DNA of 64,000 bases, taken from the NCBI GenBank assembly GCA_041655765.1, contig JBBAEU010000008.1, forward strand, positions 49,502-113,501, written 5' to 3'. A program made the translations under genes and the position numbers. The notes beneath the pieces are model-generated. The model was not told the origin of the DNA, ran no database searches, and saw only the letters and a program-made list of their open reading frames with translations. Position 1 is the stretch's first letter. Every line of letters starts with the position of its first letter. The DNA comes from Brumimicrobium sp041655765. Its GTDB lineage: Bacteria > Bacteroidota > Bacteroidia > Flavobacteriales_D > Crocinitomicaceae. This document shows positions 8,122 through 17,537 of the stretch, piece by piece.

Positions 8122-9948
8122 TCAATAGATCAACTCAAAAACACTTCGATATCCGCCTATTTTTTCTGTGTATTCTACAAACTTCTGGTAAAAAGCATCA
8201 CTTGTCAGTGTGGTAGAATCGCCAATTATAATTAATTTCTTTTTTGCTCGGGTTAAGGCAACATTCATCCGTCGGTAATCTGATAAAAAACCAATAGCAC
8301 CATTTGGGTTGCTCCTGACCAAACTGATGATTACCAAATCGGCTTCTTGACCTTGAAACGAGTCAATCGTGCTGATATGAATGCCCTTTAATCTTTCTTT
8401 GGCCAACTCGACTTGTCCTGCATAAGGCGAAATAAACACTACGGAGGCGTAACCTTTTATCCATTCTTGGTAGTTTTCCTCAATAATTTTTAGCTCTTCA
8501 GGATTGGAAATACTGGTTCTAGCTTCTTCCCGTTCCTCCAGAAAATTTGCTCCTGCCGTATCGTAAAATATAAAAGAATCTACAATCGATTCGGGTACAG
8601 ACTGTAATTTTCCTTTATAAAAATAGATAGATGAAAAACCTGCAATTTCAGGTGTCATACGGTATTGATGCTCCAAAAAAGCACTTGTAATCTCAGAATC
8701 TATCGCTGTTTCCAAAATAGATTTTGACAACCGTGTTTTTGCTGCCTCATCACTTAAAATTGTTGGCGGTAATTGTAAATGATCTCCCGCAAGAATGATG
8801 CGCTCAGCCTTCTCAAAAACCAACCACGCAAGAGGTTCTAAACATTGACCCGCTTCATCCAAAATGGCAACATCAAACTGTTTGTTTTGAAGAATTTTAT
8901 CCATCAATCCAACGGGCGTTCCTAAAATAACATCGACATCCTTAAGGTAATTTTCTAAATAATAATTCGTCAATTCCTTTATTTCATCACGGATGGCATA
9001 AACTTCCTTAAATAAAAGTTTGCGTTGTTCACGTTCTTCTTTTCCGAAATTTCGTTTATATTGACGTGCCATTTTACGGTATTCTTCCGCCTGAATTTTT
9101 AGTTTTCTAATTTTTTTGCTGAATTTTTCCTGACTTAAGATTCCTTCTGGTGTATGATTCCAAACATTGTGATTGACCTTGGAAGTATTGCCCAATCGCA
9201 AAACTTTCATTCCTTTTTCCAATAATTGACTCGCCAAATGATCAATCGCAGCATTGCTTGGTGCAGAAGCGACAATGCTCTGGTTTTGTTTTCTCAATGC
9301 TTGAATTAAAGCAACCAAAGTTGTCGTTTTTCCTGTTCCTGGAGGACCGTGAATAATCTGAATTTCTTGGTTAATTAATCCATTTTGCACGGCTTTGTTC
9401 TGACTTGGATTTAATTTTTCATCGATAATTACACTTTCAGTGGAAAATATAGACTTAAAAGGTGCTAATTGGTGAATAATATTGAAATATTTGGTTAATA
9501 TTTTTTTATCACCTTGCTTAATGGTTTTTAAAATTCCATGCATCAATTTAAACGATTTGTCATCTGGTAATCGTTTAATTCCAATACTTTTTTCATCTAT
9601 CCAATCGGGGAAATCATCTGAAAACAACAATATTTCTGCTCCTTTCTCTGATATGGACAGTAAGTGTCCATTGCAAACTTCTTGACTATTTCCATTAAAT
9701 ATTGCAATGGGAGTTCCGCTGCTGTAATAACTACTATTTATGCCCTGTGGCACATGGAAACTAACAGTAATTATGGGCTGGTCGGTAAAACCAAACGATT
9801 TATTCTGAATTTTTACAGGATGAATAACAAGTCCGTCTTTTCTTAATTCTTTAAGCGATAAATTGTCTGATAAAAAACGCTTTTCTTGTTCTGTTTCTTC
9901 CAGTCGCAAGGCGTCTTTTAGTTCTTTGATGATTTTGGCTGTTTCCAT
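8122..9948 (-). CDS. Superfamily 1 helicase, UPF1/IGHMBP2-like (AAA_11/AAA_12)
   Basis: 608 residues with the complete SF1B helicase motif set: Walker A 'GPPGTGKTT', motif Ia 'SAPSNAAIDHL', Walker B 'DEAGQCLEPLAWLV', motif III 'AGDHLQLPPTI', motif V 'IDSFQGQEADLVIISLVRS' and motif VI 'RRMNVALTRAKKKLIIIGD'. Bacterial homologues act on DNA or RNA as ATP-dependent 5'-3' helicases; the physiological substrate is unknown. An N-terminal OB-like region precedes the motor, as in IGHMBP2. The start is ATG 9948, not the upstream ATG at 10020, because a TATATTTG box ends five bases before it. The stop codon lies two bases from that of the convergent E1 gene. Confidence 0.9.
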   Translation of the reverse strand: METAKIIKELKDALRLEETEQEKRFLSDNLSLKELRKDGLVIHPVKIQNKSFGFTDQPIITVSFHVPQGINSSYYSSGTPIAIFNGNSQEVCNGHLLSISEKGAEILLFSDDFPDWIDEKSIGIKRLPDDKSFKLMHGILKTIKQGDKKILTKYFNIIHQLAPFKSIFSTESVIIDEKLNPSQNKAVQNGLINQEIQIIHGPPGTGKTTTLVALIQALRKQNQSIVASAPSNAAIDHLASQLLEKGMKVLRLGNTSKVNHNVWNHTPEGILSQEKFSKKIRKLKIQAEEYRKMARQYKRNFGKEEREQRKLLFKEVYAIRDEIKELTNYYLENYLKDVDVILGTPVGLMDKILQNKQFDVAILDEAGQCLEPLAWLVFEKAERIILAGDHLQLPPTILSDEAAKTRLSKSILETAIDSEITSAFLEHQYRMTPEIAGFSSIYFYKGKLQSVPESIVDSFIFYDTAGANFLEEREEARTSISNPEELKIIEENYQEWIKGYASVVFISPYAGQVELAKERLKGIHISTIDSFQGQEADLVIISLVRSNPNGAIGFLSDYRRMNVALTRAKKKLIIIGDSTTLTSDAFYQKFVEYTEKIGGYRSVFELIY

Positions 9949-9953
9949 GGTTG

Positions 9954-9961
9954 CAAATATA
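9954..9961 (-). promoter_or_regulatory. -7 box TATATTTG five bases before the helicase start
   Basis: Exact TAnnTTTG match. Its position implies a leaderless or nearly leaderless transcript starting at ATG 9948. It also rules out the longer reading frame that begins upstream of the box. Confidence 0.6.
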
Positions 9962-10128
9962 AGAATTACGGAATAAAAGACTGATTTTGAGTAGAAAATC
10001 CACATTTTAATCTGCTTCAATGGAGTGAAACAGATTCACTGCTTATTCCAATCGTTCCTGTTTTATATTTTAACGTAATGTTTATAAAAGATATGATTGT
10101 TTGTAATGTTAAAACCATTGGTTAATGG

Positions 10129-11934
10129 TCACGAATGACCAAAATGCTCGATTAAGATTTTCGCTTTTGCCTGTCCAACAACTTCTGTCAAAGACTCCTT
10201 ATCTGCTTCTTTAATTTTTGAAACTGTTTTAAAATGATTCATCAAAACCTCTTGTGTTTTTGGTCCGATTCCTTTGATTTCAGAGAGTTCAGAAACCAAC
10301 GCCGACTTACTTCTACGATTTCGGTGGTGTGTGATTCCAAAGCGATGCGCTTCGTTTCTCATGTGTTGAATAACTTTTAAAGATTCACTTTTTTTATCCA
10401 AATACAACGGAACACTATCTCCTGGAAAAAAAATTTCTTCTAATCGTTCAGCAATTCCAACAATTGGGAGTTTGCCGTGTAAGCCCAATCGTTCTAACGA
10501 TTCCATTGCTGCGTTCAATTGTCCTTTTCCTCCATCTACTACTACCAATTGAGGCAATTCCTTATCCTCATCCAGCAACCGTTTGTATCTACGATAAACA
10601 ACTTCGCGCATGGTTTTATAGTCGTCGGGACCTTCTACAGTTTTTGGAATAAAATGTCGGTATTCTTTTTTACTGGGTTTTGCATCTCTAAACACTACGC
10701 AAGCAGAAACAGGATTGGTTCCCATGATGTTTGAATTATCAAAACATTCCATATAAACGGGTAATTCTTTTAGACGAAAATCAGCTTGAATTGTTTTTAA
10801 TATTCTTTCGGTGCGCTTTTGAGGACTGCGCAATGCTTCTTGTCGTTTTTGCTGCATTCCAAAATACTTCGCATTTCTTTTTGAAAGGTCGAGCAAGTGT
10901 TTTTTATCACCACGTTGTGGAGTAAAAAATTTAATGTTATTTATTTCTTCAAGTTTATCAGAATTTTCAACCAAAACCTCTATAGATTGACTGTCAAATT
11001 TCTCACGCATTTCAAGTAAAACAAAAGTTAAAATATCCTCATCTGATTCGTTGAGGTGTCTTTTAACTTCAACCGTATATCCATGGATAATTGCTCCGTT
11101 GCTTACCACCAAATAATTTACAAAAACGCGGTTGTCAACTTTTTCTAAAGTAATTACGTCAACTTTCGTAACGGTTGGCGAAACGACAGTAGATTTTGAT
11201 TGATATTTTTCGAGTGCAATAATTTTATTTTTATAATCATTTGCCTCCTCAAATTCCATACGTTCTGCAGATTGTTTCATTCGATTTTTTAACATACGAA
11301 TGACAGGAGAAATACTTCCTTTTAAAATACTATCAATTTGTTCAATGTATTCATTGTAATCTGCTTCTGACTCCTTATCCACACAAGGAGCCTTACAGTT
11401 TCCAAGGTGATATTCAAGACAAACCTTATATTTTTTCTGCGCAATTTTATCTTCGCTTAAATCATAAGTACATGTACGCAAATAAAACAATTCTCTAAAT
11501 AGTTCCAGCAAGGTATTTACAATATATACCGATGGATATGGTCCGTAATATTTAGAACCATCTTTAATGACTCTTCGTGTTGAGAATACCCTTGGGAACC
11601 TTTCATTTTTAATACAAATCCATGGGTAAGTTTTGTCGTCTTTTAACTGGATATTATACTTTGGACGATATTTTTTTATCAGACTATTTTCTAATAACAA
11701 AGCATCTTGTTCGGTTTCGACAACAATAAACCTTAAATCATGTATTTTACGAACCAAAACCCTGGTTTTTCCATCATCGTGTGACTTTGTAAAATAAGAG
11801 TTTACCCGTTTTTTAAGATTTTTTGCTTTTCCAACGTAAATAATCTTTCCATCGGCGTTAAAATATTGATAGACGCCAGGACTTTCAGGTAAAGTCTTTA
11901 TTTTTTGATTAAGAAAATCCAATCTTTTAGACAT
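10129..11934 (-). CDS. uvrC: Excinuclease ABC subunit C
   Basis: 601 residues, the usual UvrC length. UvrC makes both incisions around bulky DNA lesions in nucleotide excision repair with UvrA and UvrB. Visible domains in order: N-terminal GIY-YIG nuclease ('PGVYQYFNADGKIIYVGKA', residues 18-36), a four-cysteine segment ('CTYDL', 'CLEYHLGNCKAPC') that is conserved in the family, a UVR helix near residues 215-240 for UvrB contact, the RNase H-like nuclease with 'ECFDNSNIMGTNPVSACVVF' and 'VVDGGKGQL', and a C-terminal helix-hairpin-helix ('ELSEIKGIGPKTQEVLMNHF'). The gene stands alone. A TACCTTTG box ends four bases before the ATG. Confidence 0.98.
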   Translation of the reverse strand: MSKRLDFLNQKIKTLPESPGVYQYFNADGKIIYVGKAKNLKKRVNSYFTKSHDDGKTRVLVRKIHDLRFIVVETEQDALLLENSLIKKYRPKYNIQLKDDKTYPWICIKNERFPRVFSTRRVIKDGSKYYGPYPSVYIVNTLLELFRELFYLRTCTYDLSEDKIAQKKYKVCLEYHLGNCKAPCVDKESEADYNEYIEQIDSILKGSISPVIRMLKNRMKQSAERMEFEEANDYKNKIIALEKYQSKSTVVSPTVTKVDVITLEKVDNRVFVNYLVVSNGAIIHGYTVEVKRHLNESDEDILTFVLLEMREKFDSQSIEVLVENSDKLEEINNIKFFTPQRGDKKHLLDLSKRNAKYFGMQQKRQEALRSPQKRTERILKTIQADFRLKELPVYMECFDNSNIMGTNPVSACVVFRDAKPSKKEYRHFIPKTVEGPDDYKTMREVVYRRYKRLLDEDKELPQLVVVDGGKGQLNAAMESLERLGLHGKLPIVGIAERLEEIFFPGDSVPLYLDKKSESLKVIQHMRNEAHRFGITHHRNRRSKSALVSELSEIKGIGPKTQEVLMNHFKTVSKIKEADKESLTEVVGQAKAKILIEHFGHS

Positions 11935-11938
11935 ATAG

Positions 11939-11946
11939 CAAAGGTA
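11939..11946 (-). promoter_or_regulatory. -7 box TACCTTTG four bases before uvrC
   Basis: Exact TAnnTTTG match separated from the uvrC ATG by CTAT, which predicts a leaderless uvrC message. Confidence 0.6.
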
Positions 11947-12049
11947 GGAATTAGAGATAACAAAATAAATTTGTAATCAATGAAATTGTGTTCTATCAAA
12001 TTTTTTTCTATCTTTAAACCCAGAAAAGAAACAAACAATACTAAAAACG

Positions 12050-13105
12050 ATGAAACAATTAATAATTTTAATCGGAATTTTTGCTTTTTCTATAACAAAC
12101 GCTAAATCACAAGATATTCATTTCTCACAAATGGCAATGTCTCCTTTAACATTGAATCCGGCTTTGACGGGTGCAGTTTATGATTTTCAAGCAAATGTAA
12201 ATTATAGAAATCAGTGGCTCACTGTTGGAGAAGCATATCAAACCATTTCTGCATCAGCTGATACAAAACTCAATTTCAACTATAAACACAACAAAAAAGC
12301 ATATTTTGCAGTTGGTGTAGATTTTTATCATGATCGTGCTGGACTGGTTACAGTTGCTTCTAATAATTTTAATTTACATTTAGCAACGCATATTGTTTTA
12401 ACCGAACATTCCACACTTGGGTTAGGTGTTCAAACAGGATATGGACTTAGATCTATCGACTATTCCGCAGCAAGATGGGGAAGTCAATATGATGGATACC
12501 AATTTAACCCACTTTTGAGTTCTGGTGAGGCAGCTGTTGGTACAAGTTTTGGTTATTTTGATGTTGGGGCTGGAATGGTATATCGTTACTCAAAATTTGA
12601 CTCTAGAATCGGACAAAACGATCGGTTTTCACTTACCGCTGGATTTGCAGCCTATCATTTAAATAGACCCGCTTATTCTTTCCAAGGTCATGGTGGTGAA
12701 AAATTGTATATGCGTTTTACAGGATTTGTTAATTTTGATATTGGAATTCATAATTCTCATTCAATATTACAACCAGCAATCTATTTTTTCCAACAAGGAC
12801 CAGCCAGAGAAATTATGATTGGAATGTATTGGAAATATATGCTTGTAGAAGATTCTAGAATTACTAATTTTATAAATCAAACAAGCATTGCTGGTGGATT
12901 ATTCTATAGAAATCAAGATGCTTTGGTCGCAAAGTTTATTTTTGATTGGCGTGGAATGGGAATAGGTTTTTCTTATGATTTTAACGTGTTCAATTCTTTG
13001 ATTCAAGCTTCTAAATCTGTGGGAGCTTTTGAGATTGCTTTAAGATATGTAATTCCAGATTGGACGAGAAGACCATATATCAGTGGTGGTAGGTCGCAAT
13101 TCTAG
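12050..13105 (+). CDS. PorP/SprF family type IX secretion membrane protein
   Basis: 351 residues with a signal peptide ending about 'TNAKSQ'. It continues with the family signature 'DIHFSQMAMSPLTLNPALTG', which opens nearly all PorP/SprF proteins, and then a predicted outer-membrane beta-barrel. PorP/SprF proteins help export or anchor T9SS type B cargo such as SprB-like adhesins. The last residues 'RRPYISGGRSQF' differ from the typical 'RTISCPSF' ending seen in the partial homologue at the right edge. A TATCTTTA box at 12009-12016 (one mismatch) is the likely promoter. The gene converges with the DUF4837 gene, with only six bases between the stop codons. Which cargo protein it serves cannot be read from the sequence. 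Confidence 0.9.
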   Translation: MKQLIILIGIFAFSITNAKSQDIHFSQMAMSPLTLNPALTGAVYDFQANVNYRNQWLTVGEAYQTISASADTKLNFNYKHNKKAYFAVGVDFYHDRAGLVTVASNNFNLHLATHIVLTEHSTLGLGVQTGYGLRSIDYSAARWGSQYDGYQFNPLLSSGEAAVGTSFGYFDVGAGMVYRYSKFDSRIGQNDRFSLTAGFAAYHLNRPAYSFQGHGGEKLYMRFTGFVNFDIGIHNSHSILQPAIYFFQQGPAREIMIGMYWKYMLVEDSRITNFINQTSIAGGLFYRNQDALVAKFIFDWRGMGIGFSYDFNVFNSLIQASKSVGAFEIALRYVIPDWTRRPYISGGRSQF

Positions 13106-13111
13106 AAAGGT

Positions 13112-14245
13112 CTAATTATCAGCGATTTTTAAGGAATATATAACAGCACGAATAATATTCATGTCTAAATGAGGAGATGTGGTAGGTGGAACATCAAAGT
13201 ATCCACTAATTGCAACTATCATATTGCGTTTAGGATGTTTAAAATGAAATTCCCAATATCTTCCTCCGCTGGGTTCTGCTTCTCCTGTAAACTTATATAA
13301 GCCACGGATTTCATATCCTTCTATATCTCCAATTTTTAGAGCTTTCGGAACAGGCATAGCTGCAGGATGATATTGAGTTCCCATATAAACTCCTTCAATT
13401 TCATGCTTTGCATATTTTTTAAGGATTGTGTCCCTCATTTGTTCAAGATTCTTTGGCTGTAATTGAGATTTGTCTGTATATGGATATTGCCAAATCATGA
13501 TACCACTCTGGATATAATTTGTTCTTGTTACATTCCCAGAGCCAATATTTAACTCCATTTGTCGAGAACGGGCTGGCAAAATTATATGCGCATACGTATC
13601 ATCAATGGATTCATACCTGAATTTACTTGGTAGCGTTAATTCAATACCAAATTTACTACGTAACTTTGCATTTGTATTTTCATGATTATTCTCAGCATTC
13701 CTTAAAAATTCTCTTTTCCATTCTTGGCGATTATATAGGTTAAACAAATACTCAATTTCATTTTCCAATAAAGAATATAAATCATTCATGTTTTGAGCAC
13801 GAAGAATGGTGTACAATTGCGTTTTTGAATAATAATTTTCATAAATCCGCATGGTTGGTTCTCCTTCTTTTAGCGTTTCATCCAATGCTATGTCAATAAC
13901 GTTTCTAAGTTTAGTAGAAAGTCGGCGAAAATCTTGCGGAGACCTCTGGTAAATTTCAAAATATGGAGTTGGAGGATAATATGGTCTAACTGGCGCAGAA
14001 AAAACAGAGTCAAATAATGCTTGAATTTCATCAACGTACTCGGTAGGCTCAGCAACAATAATCAATTGACCTGGCTTTCCTATATATTGAGAGTTTGATT
14101 TAGCATTGATAACGCTTCTTTCAACTTTTTCAAGCTTTCTTTTTGTAACGTTTGTTTGATTTTGCTTTTCAGTTGCTGGAGAAGTGCTATCAAGACACGC
14201 AGTCAAAATTAAACACAATACACCAATGTATAAAATATATTTCAT
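13112..14245 (-). CDS. DUF4837 family lipoprotein
   Basis: 377 residues. The N-terminus is a lipoprotein signal with lipobox 'LILTACLDS' (cysteine about residue 17). The rest matches the DUF4837 family by its opening 'KPGQLIIVAEPTEY', the repeated alpha/beta segments and the final 'FHFKHPKRNMIVAISGYFDVPP'. Function is unknown; it is expected at the outer membrane facing the periplasm. It is the last gene of the minus-strand run tatA, mltD-like, DUF4837, with 28 bases between it and the transglycosylase gene. This suggests a role linked to the cell envelope. No catalytic residues were recognised. Confidence 0.87.
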   Translation of the reverse strand: MKYILYIGVLCLILTACLDSTSPATEKQNQTNVTKRKLEKVERSVINAKSNSQYIGKPGQLIIVAEPTEYVDEIQALFDSVFSAPVRPYYPPTPYFEIYQRSPQDFRRLSTKLRNVIDIALDETLKEGEPTMRIYENYYSKTQLYTILRAQNMNDLYSLLENEIEYLFNLYNRQEWKREFLRNAENNHENTNAKLRSKFGIELTLPSKFRYESIDDTYAHIILPARSRQMELNIGSGNVTRTNYIQSGIMIWQYPYTDKSQLQPKNLEQMRDTILKKYAKHEIEGVYMGTQYHPAAMPVPKALKIGDIEGYEIRGLYKFTGEAEPSGGRYWEFHFKHPKRNMIVAISGYFDVPPTTSPHLDMNIIRAVIYSLKIADN

Positions 14246-14273
14246 GACAATTCTATTTATGAAAATGTTCTAT

Positions 14274-15743
14274 TTATTGAACCCGGATTTTTTGTCCGAC
14301 CTTTAAATCTCTATGATCTACGTCTGGATTGAGTTTTTTTAAATCCTCCACAGTTGTTGAATTTCTCTGAGCAATTGCCCATAAACTGTCGCCACTTGTA
14401 ACTGTATAAGTTTTAACTCCATTACTTTGTTTAGTGATATTAGAACTAGTTTGCGTCTCTTTGGTTAAAGATTTTGAATAAATATTTAATCGTTGACCAA
14501 TTGCCAAGCGGGTTGACGACATATTATTCCATTGCATAATGTTTGAAACGGTTGTACCATATAATCTCGCAATATGCCCCAATGTTTGTCCTTTCGTTAC
14601 CCGATGAACAGTTGCATTTCTGCTATTCGATTGGGATTCTTTCGCCAAAAGTTCTTGTTGAACTTCTGAATTATAGATAACAGAATCCAAAACATAAATA
14701 CTATCTTCAAAAACGATCCAATCTTCAATATACTTGGAAGGAATATTTATACATTTATGTTTTTCTGTATAAGGAATAAAATCTGTTTTGTAAATCGGGT
14801 TTAACGCCTGAATATCTTCTTTGTTCCAACCAATAATTGAATCAATGGTGGACATGTGAAGTGGTTTTGAGATACAAACCGTATCAATTTCAAAATCATG
14901 ATAAAAAGGTTCCCTTGATTTTATATTATGCTCTGCATGATAGTTTAACATATATGACATAGCAACAAAATTTGGGACATAACCTTGTGTTTCCCTTGGC
15001 AAGAATGGTCTTATTCCCCAATAAGTCATTTTCCCCCCAGAACGTCGTATTGCCTTATTAACATTTCCAGGTCCAGCATTATACGCGGCCAATGCCATAT
15101 TCCAATCATCGTATAAGCTGTGTAATTTTTTAAGATATAATGCAGCTGCTTCTGTTGCCAACTCAGGATCCATTCGCTCATCAATGTATGAGTTTTGATT
15201 CAGATTATAAAACTTTCCAGTTCTATACATAAACTGCCACAAACCTAAAGCACCAGCTCTTGATTTTGCAGAAGGGCGTAATCCACTTTCTATTACGGCC
15301 AAATATTTTAGTTCAATCGGTAATCCATGTTTTGCCAATTTCTCTTCAAACATGTTGAAATAGAGTTCAGATCTACCGAGAACAATACTTGTAAAATTTC
15401 TTCTCTTTTTTGTAAAAAACTTTATTGTTGAAAGGGTTATATCATTACAATCCAATTTGAAAGGAGTCATTTTATTTAACTCTTCCAATCTTTGGCAATA
15501 TATTGAGTCAGGAAATTCTGGGACATCATCGTAATCATGACCAAAAGACCTGATAATAGAATCAATTTCAGCTTGAGATGATGCGTACTCCAAATAATAA
15601 TCTTCTAAGCTTGTTTCTAATATTCTATCAAAAGAATAGACATCATCGCCCAAAGTATCTTTAGATATTCTGTCCTGAGCAAATCCCTCTATTCCAATAA
15701 AAGCAAAAAGAAGTAAAAACAAAATATTTTGACTTCGAATCAT
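14274..15743 (-). CDS. MltD-like lytic transglycosylase with two LysM domains
   Basis: 489 residues: signal peptide ending about 'IEGFAQ', an SLT/GH23 lysozyme-like domain, and two LysM repeats at the C-terminus. The catalytic glutamate lies in 'LAVIESGLRPSAKSRAGALG', followed by 'LWQFMYRTGKFYNL' and 'AALAAYNAGPGNVNKAIRR'-type residues. LysM 1 is about residues 380-425 ('VTKGQTLGHIARLYGTT') and LysM 2 about 445-489 ('VTSGDSLWAIAQRNSTT'). Such enzymes cleave the MurNAc-GlcNAc bond of peptidoglycan, forming 1,6-anhydro ends, and act in the periplasm. It lies 47 bases after tatA and 28 before DUF4837, likely one operon. Confidence 0.93.
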   Translation of the reverse strand: MIRSQNILFLLLFAFIGIEGFAQDRISKDTLGDDVYSFDRILETSLEDYYLEYASSQAEIDSIIRSFGHDYDDVPEFPDSIYCQRLEELNKMTPFKLDCNDITLSTIKFFTKKRRNFTSIVLGRSELYFNMFEEKLAKHGLPIELKYLAVIESGLRPSAKSRAGALGLWQFMYRTGKFYNLNQNSYIDERMDPELATEAAALYLKKLHSLYDDWNMALAAYNAGPGNVNKAIRRSGGKMTYWGIRPFLPRETQGYVPNFVAMSYMLNYHAEHNIKSREPFYHDFEIDTVCISKPLHMSTIDSIIGWNKEDIQALNPIYKTDFIPYTEKHKCINIPSKYIEDWIVFEDSIYVLDSVIYNSEVQQELLAKESQSNSRNATVHRVTKGQTLGHIARLYGTTVSNIMQWNNMSSTRLAIGQRLNIYSKSLTKETQTSSNITKQSNGVKTYTVTSGDSLWAIAQRNSTTVEDLKKLNPDVDHRDLKVGQKIRVQ

Positions 15744-15790
15744 TCTGATTATTTAGATTTTACATACTATGGTTAGTAATTATTTTTGGT

Positions 15791-15970
15791 TTACTTTTCT
15801 TCTTTCTTTTCTTTTGTAGAATTTTCTTCGCCTTTTGTTGCGTCTTTAAATTCTTTCATTCCTTGGCCTAAACCTTTCATAAGTTCGGGTATTTTTCTGC
15901 CACCAAACAACAAAAGTGCTAAAACAACAATTAAAACTATCTGCCACGGACCAAACATTCCTAAAATCAT
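15791..15970 (-). CDS. tatA: Twin-arginine translocase subunit TatA (59 aa)
   Basis: A 59-residue protein, short enough to be missed by length filters. It starts 'MILGMFGPWQIVLIVVLALL' and continues 'LFGGRKIPELMKGLGQGMKEF', the classical TatA layout: a transmembrane helix, the FGG hinge with R-K-x-P-E-L, an amphipathic helix with GxGxxxxEF, and a charged tail. TatA polymerises to form the conduit for folded proteins recognised through TatC, whose gene is at 26665-27498. A TAAATTTG box lies 22 bases upstream. Next in the operon are the transglycosylase and DUF4837 genes. No separate TatB was found, so a TatAC-type minimal system is likely. Confidence 0.95.
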   Translation of the reverse strand: MILGMFGPWQIVLIVVLALLLFGGRKIPELMKGLGQGMKEFKDATKGEENSTKEKKEEK

Positions 15971-15992
15971 AACTCAAAAATTAAAGTTTATA

Positions 15993-16000
15993 CAAATTTA
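15993..16000 (-). promoter_or_regulatory. -7 box TAAATTTG upstream of tatA
   Basis: Exact TAnnTTTG match 22 bases before the tatA ATG. It probably drives tatA and the two genes after it. Confidence 0.55.
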
Positions 16001-16128
16001 AGATAAAAATGTTAAAAAATAGGTGTTGCAAGGAAATAAAGTGTTAAATAAAATTATTCTAACAAAAATGAGGAAATTCAAGACATTATCATTCTGAATG
16101 CCCTCATCCTATTAAATTTGTCTATAAA

Positions 16129-16548
16129 CTATTGCTTAATCCAAGTTTGTGTTCGACCCAAAAGTGAAAAACCGATATAACCCCTAAGGTCTAAATTGCC
16201 ATCTTCATTAATTTTCACATAACATTTATATGTTTTCCCATTTTTTGGGTCAGTAATTGTTCCGCCTGTCCACTCGTCTCCATCAGGGCTTAAACCTTTC
16301 AATATTTCCATTCCTAGAATAGGTTGATTTTTCATTGAACCTGAACAATTTACGCACAAATCATTTTCTGGTTTAATGAGTAATTTTTCAATCTTACCGT
16401 AATATTTACCATCTGTTTTTTTATAGATTCTAACGATAGATTTTGCTTCACCTGTTTCATCGTCAATGGTTTTCCAATTTCCTACGATTTGAGAATATCC
16501 CGAAAAAGAAATTAAGGCAACAATTATACTTAGCAATATTTTTTTCAT
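16129..16548 (-). CDS. DUF2147 domain secreted protein
   Basis: 139 residues with a signal peptide ending about 'FSGYSQ'. The DUF2147 fold follows: 'IVGNWKTIDDETGEAKSIVRI', 'GKYYGKIEKLL', a cysteine pair in 'LCVNCSG', 'KNGKTYKCYVKINEDGNLDLRGYIGFSLLGRTQTW'-type lipocalin-like strands. The family is periplasmic and its function is unknown, with lipid or small-molecule binding suggested by the beta-barrel shape. It is transcribed divergently from the SDR gene. A TACTTTTA-like box (one mismatch) lies upstream. Confidence 0.88.
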   Translation of the reverse strand: MKKILLSIIVALISFSGYSQIVGNWKTIDDETGEAKSIVRIYKKTDGKYYGKIEKLLIKPENDLCVNCSGSMKNQPILGMEILKGLSPDGDEWTGGTITDPKNGKTYKCYVKINEDGNLDLRGYIGFSLLGRTQTWIKQ

Positions 16549-16671
16549 GGTTTTTAAATTTTTAATCAGTTAAATAAAAGTACTAATATTTTTTTACAAT
16601 TTTAAGATATTTTAAAAAAGATTCAAAAAATGTACCAAATTAGATAATTATCTGAATTTGATATTTATGGT

Positions 16672-16679
16672 TAACTTTG
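16672..16679 (+). promoter_or_regulatory. -7 box TAACTTTG upstream of the SDR gene
   Basis: Exact TAnnTTTG match, 13 bases before ATG 16693 and 28 before ATG 16708. It allows either start codon. Confidence 0.5.
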
Positions 16680-16707
16680 TTTTCTCATTTTAATGTCTTT
16701 GATTGTT

Positions 16708-17502
16708 ATGACAAATTTTCAAAATAAAACGGTCTGGATTACTGGTGCATCATCAGGGATTGGCAAAGAGCTGGCTATCCAGCTGTCAAAGGCGGGAGCG
16801 AACATTGTTCTTTCTGCAAGAAATGAAAAAGCTTTGATTGAGCTAAAGCAAAATTTATCGAATAGCGACATGCACTTTGTTTTGCCTTTAGATTTATCTA
16901 AAAACCAACATTTTGATAATTTAGCTCAACAAGTTTTTGAAAAATTTCAATCCATCGACTACCTTTTTAACAGTGGTGGAATCTCCCAAAGAGCCGAAGC
17001 TTCTGAAACAAACATAGAAGTTGACCGAAGGATAATGGAAGTGAATTATTTTGGAAATATCGCATTAACAAAAGCTGTTCTTCCATATATGCAAAAACAA
17101 AAAAATGGTCACATCATCGTTACGTCAAGTATCGCAGGGAAATTTGGTTTCTTCTTACGCTCTGCATATTCTGCTTCCAAGGCTGCTTTACATGGATTTT
17201 ATGAAAGTTTACTTTTAGAAGAAGAAAAAAATAACATCAAAGTTACCATTGTATGTCCTGGTAAAATAAATACACCAATATCAGAAAGTGCATTGACAGC
17301 TGATGGAACGCCTCATGGGGTTATGGATCACAATCAAGAAACTGGTATGTCGGTAGAAGAATGTGTTCAAAAAATGATTCGTGCTGTTGAGAAAAACAAA
17401 AAAGAAGTACTTATTGGTAATAAAGAAATCTTAGCTGTAAAAATCAAACGTTTTTCTCCTTGGTTATTTTGGAAAATTATTAGAAAACAAAAAGCAACAT
17501 AG
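16708..17502 (+). CDS. Short-chain dehydrogenase/reductase
   Basis: 264 residues. It shows the classical SDR features: cofactor loop 'TGASSGIGKELA' (TGxxxGIG), 'FNSGGIS' in place of NNAG, the catalytic serine in 'VTSSIAGKFG', and the YxxxK pair in 'YSASKAALHGFYES'. It resembles the DHRS7-type group; the substrate is unknown. I prefer ATG 16708 because SDRs normally have only a few residues before the first strand, but ATG 16693 (269 residues) is also possible and is nearer to the promoter box. It lies 35 bases before the polyprenyl synthase, which has its own promoter box. Confidence 0.88.
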   Translation: MTNFQNKTVWITGASSGIGKELAIQLSKAGANIVLSARNEKALIELKQNLSNSDMHFVLPLDLSKNQHFDNLAQQVFEKFQSIDYLFNSGGISQRAEASETNIEVDRRIMEVNYFGNIALTKAVLPYMQKQKNGHIIVTSSIAGKFGFFLRSAYSASKAALHGFYESLLLEEEKNNIKVTIVCPGKINTPISESALTADGTPHGVMDHNQETGMSVEECVQKMIRAVEKNKKEVLIGNKEILAVKIKRFSPWLFWKIIRKQKAT

Positions 17503-17523
17503 GCCAGATTTCAATATAATATT

Positions 17524-17531
17524 TATCTTTG
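17524..17531 (+). promoter_or_regulatory. -7 box TATCTTTG six bases before the polyprenyl synthase start
   Basis: Exact TAnnTTTG match. With six bases to ATG 17538 the transcript would be leaderless or nearly so. Confidence 0.55.
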
Positions 17532-17537
17532 TAAAGC

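Noticed and set aside
10113..10140. Hairpins ACCATT/AATGGT and GGTCA/TGACC near the uvrC stop
   Set aside because: Short overlapping stems with no T-run and partly inside the coding end, so not called as a terminator.
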